DNA of 6,065 nt from Desulfosporosinus sp. (GTDB lineage: Bacteria > Bacillota > Desulfitobacteriia > Desulfitobacteriales > Desulfitobacteriaceae), in contig PKWS01000204.1 in assembly GCA_003132105.1 (NCBI GenBank), positions 1 through 6,065 on the forward strand, written 5' to 3'. Both the position numbers and the translations under genes were made by a program. Each line of letters opens with the position of its first letter. Position 1 is the first letter of the stretch. Shown here in pieces: positions 1-6,049 of the stretch. A model generated the notes under the pieces. That model made no database searches and was not told where the DNA came from. It saw only the letters and a program-made list of their open reading frames with translations.

Positions 1-729
1 TGGGTGGGACTGGAGAATTATAAAACCCTTTTGTTGAACGATCCGCGTTTTATTGCGTCTCTGTGGCGCACGTTCTCCTTCACCTTTGCCGCGATCATTG
101 TTGAGACGACCTTGGGAGTAGGCATTGCGCTTTTGTTTAACCAAGATTTTAAAGGAAAGAACGCGTTAAAGACCTTGTTTCTCTTGCCAATGATTGCGAC
201 ACCGGTAGCCATTGGGCTCGTCTGGATGCTGATTTTTGAACCGAACATTGGTTTCGCCAATAAGGTACTTCAATTCTTGCATATTCCGCCACAACTTTGG
301 TTGGCTTCACCACAACAGGTCCTGGGATCTCTAGTAATTGTCGATGTCTGGCAATGGACTCCAATGATTGCTTTAGTCGTTTTAGCAGGTTTGTCTTCCT
401 TACCGACCGAGCCCTATGAGGCGGCTATGGTTGATGGTGCAACAAGGTGGCAAGTACTAACCAAAATCACCTTGCCTCTCTTACAACCGACAATTCTGGT
501 TGCAGTACTCCTCCGGTCGATTGATGCATTGAAAACCTTCGACATTATTTATGCTATGACAGCAGGAGGACCGGATTTTAATTCGGAAACCATTAACATT
601 TATAGTTTCGTACAAGGATTTTCTTATTTTCAATTAGGTATGACTTCGGCACTTCTCATGATCTTCTTTGTGATTGTGCTTGGTATGAGTACGCTCCTGG
701 TTTCAGCCAGGAAACGCTGGGGGGCTTAA
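1..729 (+). CDS. ABC sugar transporter permease, MalF-type (5' partial)
   Basis: Inner-membrane permease subunit of a carbohydrate-uptake ABC importer of the CUT1 (MalF/UgpA) type. The reading frame is open to the left edge, and its first residues (W-V-G-L-E-N-Y) match the conserved block that normally lies some 50-60 residues into these proteins. The GTG at position 4 is therefore an internal valine, and the N-terminus with its first membrane helix is missing. Counting from that GTG, hydrophobic segments lie near residues 24-45, 55-78, 107-131, 163-185 and 212-236. The EAA loop that contacts the ATPase is clear: E139-A-A-x-x-D-G145, followed by I-T-L-P. The stop is three bases before the next permease, its expected heterodimer partner. 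The binding protein and ATPase are not in the window. The substrate cannot be read from the sequence; the downstream genes suggest a sugar acid or a glycoside of one. Confidence 0.93.
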   Translation, partial: WVGLENYKTLLLNDPRFIASLWRTFSFTFAAIIVETTLGVGIALLFNQDFKGKNALKTLFLLPMIATPVAIGLVWMLIFEPNIGFANKVLQFLHIPPQLWLASPQQVLGSLVIVDVWQWTPMIALVVLAGLSSLPTEPYEAAMVDGATRWQVLTKITLPLLQPTILVAVLLRSIDALKTFDIIYAMTAGGPDFNSETINIYSFVQGFSYFQLGMTSALLMIFFVIVLGMSTLLVSARKRWGA

Positions 730-732
730 GGT

Positions 733-1551
733 ATGTCAAAACGTAGGGATCCAGTCAAATCTTTGCAACGGTTATTGCTCGTAGCAGTGGTTCTAGCCTT
801 TTTGTTCCCCTTTTTTTGGATGATTTTGGCCTCGTTTAAGACCCAACAGCAAATTCTTTCCAGTGATAATATCTTTGTTTTCAAGCCAACATTCCAGAAC
901 TACCTAGATGTTTTTCAACAATACAGCTTCATGAAGTTCATTCTTAATAGTTTTTTTATAGCAGCAGCCTCAACTATTCTCTCATTGATGCTGGGTTTAC
1001 CAGCGGCGTACTCAATTGCCCGGTATCACCAAAACAAGTTAGGGATGACCATTTTAATTGCCCGAATCGTTCCGGGAATCACCTTCCTGATACCGTGGTT
1101 CATTATTTTCTCAAAACTTGGTCTCGTTGATAGTTACACTTCCATGATCTTAAGCCATATGCTGGTGGGTTTGCCTTTTATCGTCTGGATTATGGTTTCC
1201 TACTTTGAAAATATTCCTTCGGAATTAGAAGAGGCTGCTCGGGTAGATGGATGTACCATTCAGGGAGCATTTTGGCGGATCGTTTTACCGATTTCCGGAC
1301 CGGGAATTATCACCTCTTCTATTTTTTCCTTTGTTTTTTCCTGGAACAACTTTATGTTTTCACTGGTGCTTTCTGGACAAAAAACAGAAACGCTACCGAT
1401 TGCTGTCTTTTCATTTCTGTCATACACCTCCATCAATTGGGGAGGATTGATGGCTGCAGCGGTTGTGATCACACTCCCCGTTCTGATTCTAGCCCTGTTT
1501 GCGCAGAAGTATATTATCAGTGGTTTAACGGCTGGCGCGGTAAAGGGGTAA
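733..1551 (+). CDS. ABC sugar transporter permease, MalG-type
   Basis: Second inner-membrane permease of the same CUT1 importer (MalG/UgpE type). At 272 residues it is full length for the family. It starts with a short basic tail (M-S-K-R-R) and a first helix near residues 12-34, and ends with the typical I-I-S-G-L-T-A-G-A-V-K-G. Further hydrophobic segments lie near 68-96, 106-127, 135-157, 190-212 and 236-258. The EAA loop is E167-A-A-R-V-D-G173 followed by W-R-I-V-L-P. The F-S-W-N-N-F block near 202-207 is also characteristic. The ATG is three bases after the previous stop. A run of six G at 719-724, inside the end of the upstream gene, is a plausible ribosome binding site, so the pair is probably translationally coupled. 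The 3' part overlaps long open frames on both strands, which have no family features and are shadows. Confidence 0.96.
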   Translation: MSKRRDPVKSLQRLLLVAVVLAFLFPFFWMILASFKTQQQILSSDNIFVFKPTFQNYLDVFQQYSFMKFILNSFFIAAASTILSLMLGLPAAYSIARYHQNKLGMTILIARIVPGITFLIPWFIIFSKLGLVDSYTSMILSHMLVGLPFIVWIMVSYFENIPSELEEAARVDGCTIQGAFWRIVLPISGPGIITSSIFSFVFSWNNFMFSLVLSGQKTETLPIAVFSFLSYTSINWGGLMAAAVVITLPVLILALFAQKYIISGLTAGAVKG

Positions 1552-1560
1552 AAGAAAACT

Positions 1561-1566
1561 GGAGGG
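1561..1566 (+). promoter_or_regulatory. Ribosome binding site fixing the aldolase start
   Basis: GGAGGG lies eight bases before the ATG at 1575. It decides the start, because the same frame stays open upstream to 1251 inside the permease gene. The protein family's N-terminus also begins right after this ATG. Confidence 0.85.
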
Positions 1567-1574
1567 AACCGACA

Positions 1575-2204
1575 ATGTTTAAAGATAGGCTCTGGCAAAA
1601 TGGAATTTTAGCGATTTTGCGTGGTTTTGATAAACAAGAGACCTATGATACTGTCCAGGCTTTGATGGAAGCTGGAATCTTTATGGTTGAAGTCACCTCT
1701 GACTCTCCAAATGCCTGGCACGTCATAAATACTCTTAAAACTAAGGAACCACGCCTGGTAGTGGGGGCAGGGACAGTCCTTGATACAGAAACTGCGCGTG
1801 AGGCGATTGAGGCAGGAGCAGATTTTCTCTTTTCTCCGGTCGTTCGTCCTGAGGTGATTCAGATCGCGCATCGCTATGGACGGATGGCCATCCCAGGAGT
1901 GATGACTCCGACAGAGGCACTCCTTGCTATGGAATGCGGTGCAGATATAGTTAAGCTATTCCCTGCAGGTTCTTTAGGGGTTAGCTATCTGAGGGAATTG
2001 CGCGGCCCCTTCCCGTACATTCCTTTTATCCCAACGGGTGGAATCACACCCGAGAATGCTGCGGCCTTTATTGAAGCGGGTGCTGTAGCGGTGGGTATGG
2101 GAAGTGGATTGGTTAAAAAAGATTGGCTTAAGACCAAAAACTATGCTGAGATAACCCGCATGGCTAAAAAACTCGGACAAGAAATTTCGGCTGTGGTGAT
2201 ATAA
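1575..2204 (+). CDS. eda: KDPG/KHG-type aldolase (2-keto-3-deoxy-phosphosugar-acid aldolase)
   Basis: Cytoplasmic class I aldolase that cleaves 2-keto-3-deoxy-6-phosphogluconate, or a close relative, to pyruvate and glyceraldehyde 3-phosphate. The 209 residues match the usual family length and form one TIM-barrel domain. Visible landmarks: A-I-L-R16-G near the N-terminus, the catalytic-type glutamate E39 in V-E-V-T, G-A-G-T-V near 64-68, the Schiff-base lysine K127 in I-V-K-L-F-P-A, and the phosphate-binding P-T-G-G-I-T at 153-158. In E. coli Eda the glutamate strand continues V-T-L-R-T with an arginine; here it reads V-T-S-D-S-P, closer to the N-S-P of the phosphogalactonate aldolase DgoA. 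The exact substrate (phosphogluconate or phosphogalactonate series, or hydroxy-oxoglutarate) is therefore open. No 6-phosphogluconate dehydratase or KDG kinase is in the window. An in-frame open extension back to 1251 overlaps the permease and is not real coding. Confidence 0.93.
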   Translation: MFKDRLWQNGILAILRGFDKQETYDTVQALMEAGIFMVEVTSDSPNAWHVINTLKTKEPRLVVGAGTVLDTETAREAIEAGADFLFSPVVRPEVIQIAHRYGRMAIPGVMTPTEALLAMECGADIVKLFPAGSLGVSYLRELRGPFPYIPFIPTGGITPENAAAFIEAGAVAVGMGSGLVKKDWLKTKNYAEITRMAKKLGQEISAVVI

Positions 2205-2222
2205 GCGCGAGAAGGTGAACAA

Positions 2223-3512
2223 ATGGGAAACTATGCTGAATTGTTAGAAAGTGTTTCGTTACCTAAAGTAGCACGAATTCGTCAAACCTTTTCCGACGAA
2301 CACCTTAGGGATATTCCAAAGGCAATTCGTCAGGCTCTTAAACGCTCTGGAACCCTTGACCGTATTCAAACAGGGGAAAAAGTTGCCCTAAGTGTAGGGA
2401 GCCGGGGTATTGATAACCTTCAGTTGATTGTCCGAACCCTCGTGACTGAGTTTAACAAGCGGGGGGCGGTAGTGACTATTATTCCCGCGATGGGGAGTCA
2501 TGGTGGAGCCACTGCTCAAGGGCAAAGGGAAATACTGCATAGGCTGGGGATTGTGCCTGAGGTCGTAGGTGCGGAAATAGTTTCTAACATGGACGTTAAT
2601 TTGATCGGATTGTTACCGGATGGTATCCCCGTCTATTTAAGCGAAGATGCGCTGAAGGCTGACCATATCGTGCTCTTAAACCGAATTAAGCCACATACTG
2701 CTTTCCGCGGTCCTATCGAAAGCGGGTTGCTTAAAATGTTGGCTATTGGCTTAGGAAAACAAAAAGGAGCCGAGGCTTGTCATGCACGGGGATTTGAGTA
2801 CATGGCCCAGACCCTTGTCGAGATGGGGTCACTCCTAGTAGAAAAATCTAAAGTAATGTTCGGACTGGGCATTGTCGAAAATGCCTATGACCAGACCTAT
2901 TCTATTACGGCCATTCCAGCGGAGCATTTAATGGGGGAAGAGCCAAAGCTGTTAATGCAGGCAAAAAGCCTAATGCCTAGTTTGCCGGTTAACCAGCTAG
3001 ATGTCTTGATAATTGACGAAATCGGCAAAGATATTAGCGGGGATGGAATGGATCCTAATATAACGGGTCGTTATCCAACTCCCTATGCCCATGGCGGCCC
3101 AGAGGTAACAAAAATGGCACTTCTGGATCTGACGGAACGGAGCCATGGCAATGCCAATGGGATCGGAACCGCAGATTTTGTTACAAGAAGACTAGTAGAA
3201 AAAATGGATTTGGAACAAACCTATCCTAACGCCCTGACTTCAACGGTCACTGGCCCAGTGAAAATTCCTTTAACTCTGGATTCGGACTTCGACGTAATTA
3301 GGGCAGCGGTGAAGACTTGTAATGCGTTTGATCAAAGCATGATCCGCCTGATTAGAATCAAAAACACTTTACACATTGGAGAGTTCTGGGCTTCCGAGTC
3401 GGTTGTTGAGGAGTTGTCCAAACGCAAGGGCGAATTTGAAATCGGTAAATTAGAAGACTGGGTATTTGATGACGTTGGGAATTCAGTGGGGAAAGGTAGA
3501 GACTCCCACTGA
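2223..3512 (+). CDS. LarA/DUF2088-family protein, putative nickel-dependent sugar-acid 2-epimerase
   Basis: Member of the LarA (lactate racemase) superfamily, whose enzymes racemise or epimerise 2-hydroxyacids by hydride transfer to a nickel-pincer nucleotide cofactor. The 429 residues are close to LarA's length. From memory of L. plantarum LarA, R75, H108, H174, K184 (pincer attachment) and H200 (nickel ligand) are key. Here R61 (G-S-R-G), H93 (G-S-H-G-G), H158 (K-P-H-T), K171 (L-L-K-M) and H187 (A-C-H-A) lie in the same order with spacings of 32, 65, 13 and 16, against 33, 66, 10 and 16 in LarA. That is what is seen; that the protein is an active nickel enzyme is inferred. The gluconokinase and 6-phosphogluconate dehydrogenase next to it favour a sugar acid such as gluconate/mannonate as substrate; a published LarA-homologue survey, as I recall, included a D-gluconate 2-epimerase. 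No cofactor genes (larB, larC, larE) are present. GAGAAGGTG at 2209-2217 precedes the ATG by five bases. Confidence 0.88.
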   Translation: MGNYAELLESVSLPKVARIRQTFSDEHLRDIPKAIRQALKRSGTLDRIQTGEKVALSVGSRGIDNLQLIVRTLVTEFNKRGAVVTIIPAMGSHGGATAQGQREILHRLGIVPEVVGAEIVSNMDVNLIGLLPDGIPVYLSEDALKADHIVLLNRIKPHTAFRGPIESGLLKMLAIGLGKQKGAEACHARGFEYMAQTLVEMGSLLVEKSKVMFGLGIVENAYDQTYSITAIPAEHLMGEEPKLLMQAKSLMPSLPVNQLDVLIIDEIGKDISGDGMDPNITGRYPTPYAHGGPEVTKMALLDLTERSHGNANGIGTADFVTRRLVEKMDLEQTYPNALTSTVTGPVKIPLTLDSDFDVIRAAVKTCNAFDQSMIRLIRIKNTLHIGEFWASESVVEELSKRKGEFEIGKLEDWVFDDVGNSVGKGRDSH

Positions 3513-3514
3513 AT
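3481..3514 (+). repeat. Perfect 10-bp inverted repeat spanning the LarA-like stop codon
   Basis: The arm ATTCAGTGGG at 3481-3490 is exactly complementary to CCCACTGAAT at 3505-3514, with a 14-base loop that a G-T pair can shorten to 12. The stop codon TGA (3510-3512) lies in the 3' arm, so the last ten or so codons of the gene form the stem. No T-tract follows directly. It could protect or define an mRNA end, or form part of a two-hairpin attenuator with the structure at 3520-3543. Confidence 0.7.
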
Positions 3515-3519
3515 CATCG

Positions 3520-3543
3520 AGCGAAGCGATTTCGCTAATTTTT
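3520..3543 (+). terminator. Weak terminator-like hairpin with T-tract inside the operon
   Basis: AGCGAA (3520-3525) pairs with TTCGCT (3531-3536) around a five-base loop, and AATTTTT follows at 3537-3543. An alternative AGCG/CGCT stem with an ATTT loop is also possible. The stem is short, so if it acts at all it is probably a partial terminator that lowers expression of the dehydrogenase and kinase genes. Confidence 0.45.
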
Positions 3544-3549
3544 GGAACG

Positions 3550-3557
3550 AAGGGTGA
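3550..3557 (+). promoter_or_regulatory. Ribosome binding site fixing the 6-phosphogluconate dehydrogenase start
   Basis: AAGGGTGA ends five bases before the ATG at 3563. The frame is open from a TTG at 3542, and a GTG at 3554 is also in frame, but only the ATG has a Shine-Dalgarno site at proper distance. It also places the Rossmann G-x-G-x-x-G at the usual position near the N-terminus. Confidence 0.8.
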
Positions 3558-3562
3558 ATGAC

Positions 3563-4486
3563 ATGAGGGATTCTTCTTACGGCATGATCGGACTCGGCAA
3601 AATGGGCGGGTTAGCCGTAGAAAATATTTTGTCTAAGGGAATAAAGGTTGCTGTTTTTGATGTTTTTCAGGAACAAGTAGATGAGCTATCCAAACTAGGG
3701 GCAAAAGGATGTCGCACGTTAAAGGAATTGGTAGATTCCTTGGAATCCCCTCGTGTGATTTGGCTAATGGTTCCAGCGGGAGATCCCATCGAAGAAGTCT
3801 TATTTGGGGAAAATGGCCTAAGCCAATTGCTCAGCCCCGGGGATATCATCATCGATGGGGGGAATTCTTTTTATCAAGACTCCGTTCGCAGGTCCAAACG
3901 GTTGGCTTTGTTAGGGATTAATTACTTAGATTCCGGTTCCAGTGGAGGGACTGAAGGTGCAAAGACTGGTCTTTGCCTGATGGTCGGTGGGGACCAAGAG
4001 GCCTTTGCTCAAGCAAAACCCTTTCTTCAAGCACTTTCAGAGGGTCAAGGGGCGTGTACTCATGTGGGACCCAGTGGAGCTGGGCATTATACCAAAATGG
4101 TGCATAATGCTATCGAGTACGGCATGTTACAGGCTATCGGCGAAGGATTTGAACTTTTGGATGCCGCACCTTATGATTTGAACCTTGAAGAAATTGCTCA
4201 TTTGTGGACAAAAGGCAGTATTGTTAGTGGATATCTAATGGAATTGGCCGAACGAGCCTTTGCAAAAGATACAGAACTTAGTCAGATTATGGGCGAAGTC
4301 GGCGGTGGAAGTACGGGAAGTTGGGCTATCGAAGAGGCCTGGAAGGTTGGGGTACCGTTCGAAGCGATTGCTTTGTCTTATGCGGCACGCCTGCGTTCCA
4401 GGCAAAATGACACGTTTTCTGGTAAAGTAGTTTCAGCTCTTCGTAACGAATTTGGTGGTCATGCAGTGGTGAAAAGACAGGGGTAG
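3563..4486 (+). CDS. gndA: 6-phosphogluconate dehydrogenase, short NAD-type (decarboxylating)
   Basis: Cytoplasmic enzyme that oxidatively decarboxylates 6-phosphogluconate to ribulose 5-phosphate and CO2. With 307 residues it is the short (about 300) YqeC/GndA form rather than the 470-residue form. The N-terminal Rossmann motif is G10-L-G-K-M-G15. D33 at the end of the second strand, in place of the N-R-T of NADP enzymes, suggests NAD. Also visible are W-L-M-V-P-A-G, I-I-I-D-G-G-N-S, G-S-S-G-G-T-E-G, and the catalytic K178-M-V-H-N182-A-I-E185-Y186, which matches K183/N187/E190/Y191 of the sheep enzyme. The tail keeps R-S-R-Q-N-D and R294-N-E-F-G-G-H300, equivalent to R446/H452. One loop is unusual: most short forms have a G-E-G-R/K-W-T type sequence, but here residues 247-254 read G-G-G-S-T-G-S-W, so substrate preference may differ. 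The gene lies between the LarA-like gene and the kinase that would make its substrate. Confidence 0.92.
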   Translation: MRDSSYGMIGLGKMGGLAVENILSKGIKVAVFDVFQEQVDELSKLGAKGCRTLKELVDSLESPRVIWLMVPAGDPIEEVLFGENGLSQLLSPGDIIIDGGNSFYQDSVRRSKRLALLGINYLDSGSSGGTEGAKTGLCLMVGGDQEAFAQAKPFLQALSEGQGACTHVGPSGAGHYTKMVHNAIEYGMLQAIGEGFELLDAAPYDLNLEEIAHLWTKGSIVSGYLMELAERAFAKDTELSQIMGEVGGGSTGSWAIEEAWKVGVPFEAIALSYAARLRSRQNDTFSGKVVSALRNEFGGHAVVKRQG

Positions 4487-4490
4487 CTTT

Positions 4491-5984
4491 ATGAATAGAA
4501 TTACTTTACCAGAAGCAACACTTGGAGTTGATATAGGGACTACAGGATGTCGCTGTGTGGCTTACTCTGATGAAGCTGAAGTGGTGGCAAAGGCTGAATG
4601 CCTTTATCCCACGTCATCCCCGAAGCCTGGTTGGGCGGAACAGGATTCGGATCTTGTTCTTGCTCAAGTCGAGAAGTGCATTAAGGATGCGGTAAAAAGT
4701 GCGGAGGAAGCTCACTATAGGGTGACTTTGATTAGCTTTAGCGCCGTAAATCATGGACTAATTCCGCTGTGTGAGGGTAAGCCTTTAGGCCCCTGTATTA
4801 TTTGGGCCGACAATCGCAGTGCACCCATAACAGAACAATGGCGCTTAAAAGGACGGCAGAAAGAATTCTACGAAGCAACCTGTTGTCCAATTCATCCTAT
4901 GTATTTACCAGGGAAACTGGTTTGGCTTGCAAAGGAAGAACCCGAAATCTTCTTGCGAGCAGATCGTTTTCTTTCCTTAAAAGAATTGCTGTTTTATCGT
5001 TGGTTTGGGCGATTTGTGATTGATGCCTCAATCGCCTCGAGTACGGGTCTCTTTAATGCCACCAAGTTTGATTGGGACGAAGAGATCTTACGAACAACAG
5101 GGGTAAGGCGAGAACAACTGTCTGAAATCGTTCCTACTACGGACGTTTTTGGAGGGGTAAACGAAGAGGTCAGTCAGCGTTTGGGGTTAAGTCCGGATGT
5201 TCAGGTCATTATTGGCGCAGGGGATGGGGTCTTGTCTAGCCTTGGTGCTGGAGCGCTTGGTCCCGGGGAAGTAACCGTGATGATTGGAACCAGTGGGGCT
5301 GCTCGGATTACGGTTGCCGAACCAACGTTGGATTCTCAAGGAAGAACTTGGTGTTACTATTTAGCTGATGGTGCCTGGGTCGTTGGGGGAGCCATCAATA
5401 ATGCCGGTTTAACCCTTCAATGGGTTCGGGAAAAATGGTTAAATGGGGCATCTTTCGAGGAAGTCGAAAGGCTCTCTGCGCAAGTGACTCCAGGCTCGGA
5501 GGGGCTGATGCTTATGCCGTTTCTGACAGGAGAGCGCTCTCCAAATTGGGATCCCTCGATCCGGGCGGCTTTGATTGGGCTCGATCTGGCCCACGGGCCA
5601 GGACATTTTGCCCGAGCAGCTATGGAAGGGGTAGCCTATCGCCTCAAGAGTGTGTTTGAACCGATTGTCGAGATGGCAGGCGTTGTTCGCTCCGTGCGGA
5701 TTGGGGGAGGCTTTATCGCTTCATCAACCTGGGTGCAAATAGTGGCAGATGTTCTAAATTCCCCTTTGGAAATTTTAGAAGAACCCCAAGGATCCGCCTT
5801 TGGTGCGGTGGTTCTTGCCTGGTTGGCTATCGGAAGGATAAAAACCTTAGGTGAGTGCAAGAGCCTAGTTCAGACAAAAAAGGTGGTTTACCCTAACCCA
5901 GTACAAGCGATTTTCTACGAGAATCAGTATTTTAATTATCAGCGGATTTATGACAGGCTTTATCCGATGGCTAACCGCCACTAA
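4491..5984 (+). CDS. gntK: Gluconokinase, FGGY family
   Basis: Cytoplasmic kinase that uses ATP to phosphorylate gluconate to 6-phosphogluconate, feeding the dehydrogenase encoded just upstream. The 497 residues are close to the roughly 510 of Bacillus GntK-type FGGY kinases. The N-terminal domain has the phosphate-binding G12-V-D14-I-G-T-T, P-G-W-A-E-Q-D at 46-52, and the gluconokinase-like I-I-W-A-D-N-R-S at 103-110 and P-I-H-P-M at 133-137. The catalytic base is D245 in G-A-G-D-G. The C-terminal ATP domain shows G-T-S-G-A-A at 266-271, L-T-G-E-R-S-P-N-W at 345-353, G-G-G-F at 405-408 and the G-S-A-F-G-A block at 434-439. AGGGGT at 4479-4484, inside the end of the previous gene, is a suitable ribosome binding site six bases from the ATG; the two genes are four bases apart. 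FGGY kinases vary in substrate, so another aldonate is possible. Confidence 0.9.
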   Translation: MNRITLPEATLGVDIGTTGCRCVAYSDEAEVVAKAECLYPTSSPKPGWAEQDSDLVLAQVEKCIKDAVKSAEEAHYRVTLISFSAVNHGLIPLCEGKPLGPCIIWADNRSAPITEQWRLKGRQKEFYEATCCPIHPMYLPGKLVWLAKEEPEIFLRADRFLSLKELLFYRWFGRFVIDASIASSTGLFNATKFDWDEEILRTTGVRREQLSEIVPTTDVFGGVNEEVSQRLGLSPDVQVIIGAGDGVLSSLGAGALGPGEVTVMIGTSGAARITVAEPTLDSQGRTWCYYLADGAWVVGGAINNAGLTLQWVREKWLNGASFEEVERLSAQVTPGSEGLMLMPFLTGERSPNWDPSIRAALIGLDLAHGPGHFARAAMEGVAYRLKSVFEPIVEMAGVVRSVRIGGGFIASSTWVQIVADVLNSPLEILEEPQGSAFGAVVLAWLAIGRIKTLGECKSLVQTKKVVYPNPVQAIFYENQYFNYQRIYDRLYPMANRH

Positions 5985-6015
5985 CACTCTCCTCTTAAGT
6001 GAGAGATAAGTGGCG
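5976..6015 (+). repeat. Interrupted hairpin over the gluconokinase stop codon
   Basis: CGCCACT (5976-5982) pairs with AGTGGCG (6009-6015). Inside it CTCTC (5987-5991) pairs with GAGAG (6001-6005), separated by a small internal loop of 4 and 3 bases and closed by a nine-base loop. The first base of the stop codon is in the outer stem. No T-tract follows, so it is not a classic intrinsic terminator; it may stabilise the 3' end of the mRNA. Confidence 0.55.
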
Positions 6016-6022
6016 CTAAGCC

Positions 6023-6049
6023 CCTGGCTAAGTTCAACTAAACTTCAGG
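6023..6049 (+). repeat. Bulged hairpin downstream of the operon
   Basis: CCTG (6023-6026) pairs with CAGG (6046-6049) and AAGTT (6030-6034) with AACTT (6041-6045), with a three-base bulge and a six-base loop. It lies between two other potential hairpins in the non-coding tail. No other gene or promoter is seen in 5985-6065. Confidence 0.4.

Noticed and set aside
4..6. GTG as the true start of the MalF-type permease.
   Set aside because: The codon falls inside the conserved F/W-V-G-L-x-N-Y block, there is no room in the window for a ribosome binding site, and the first membrane helix is missing; the gene runs off the left edge.
1251..1574. Possible 108-residue N-terminal extension of the aldolase, in frame and open.
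   Set aside because: It lies in another frame of the complete MalG-type permease, reads as an unstructured Phe/Cys/His-rich sequence, and a good ribosome binding site precedes the ATG at 1575 where the family's normal N-terminus begins.
1260..1598. Minus-strand open frame of 112 codons across the permease end and aldolase start.
   Set aside because: It is antisense to two well-supported genes, shows no family features and has no convincing ribosome binding site.
3542..3562. TTG start giving seven extra residues on the 6-phosphogluconate dehydrogenase.
   Set aside because: This stretch contains the Shine-Dalgarno site of the ATG at 3563 and the TTG overlaps the T-tract of the preceding hairpin; nothing upstream supports initiation there.
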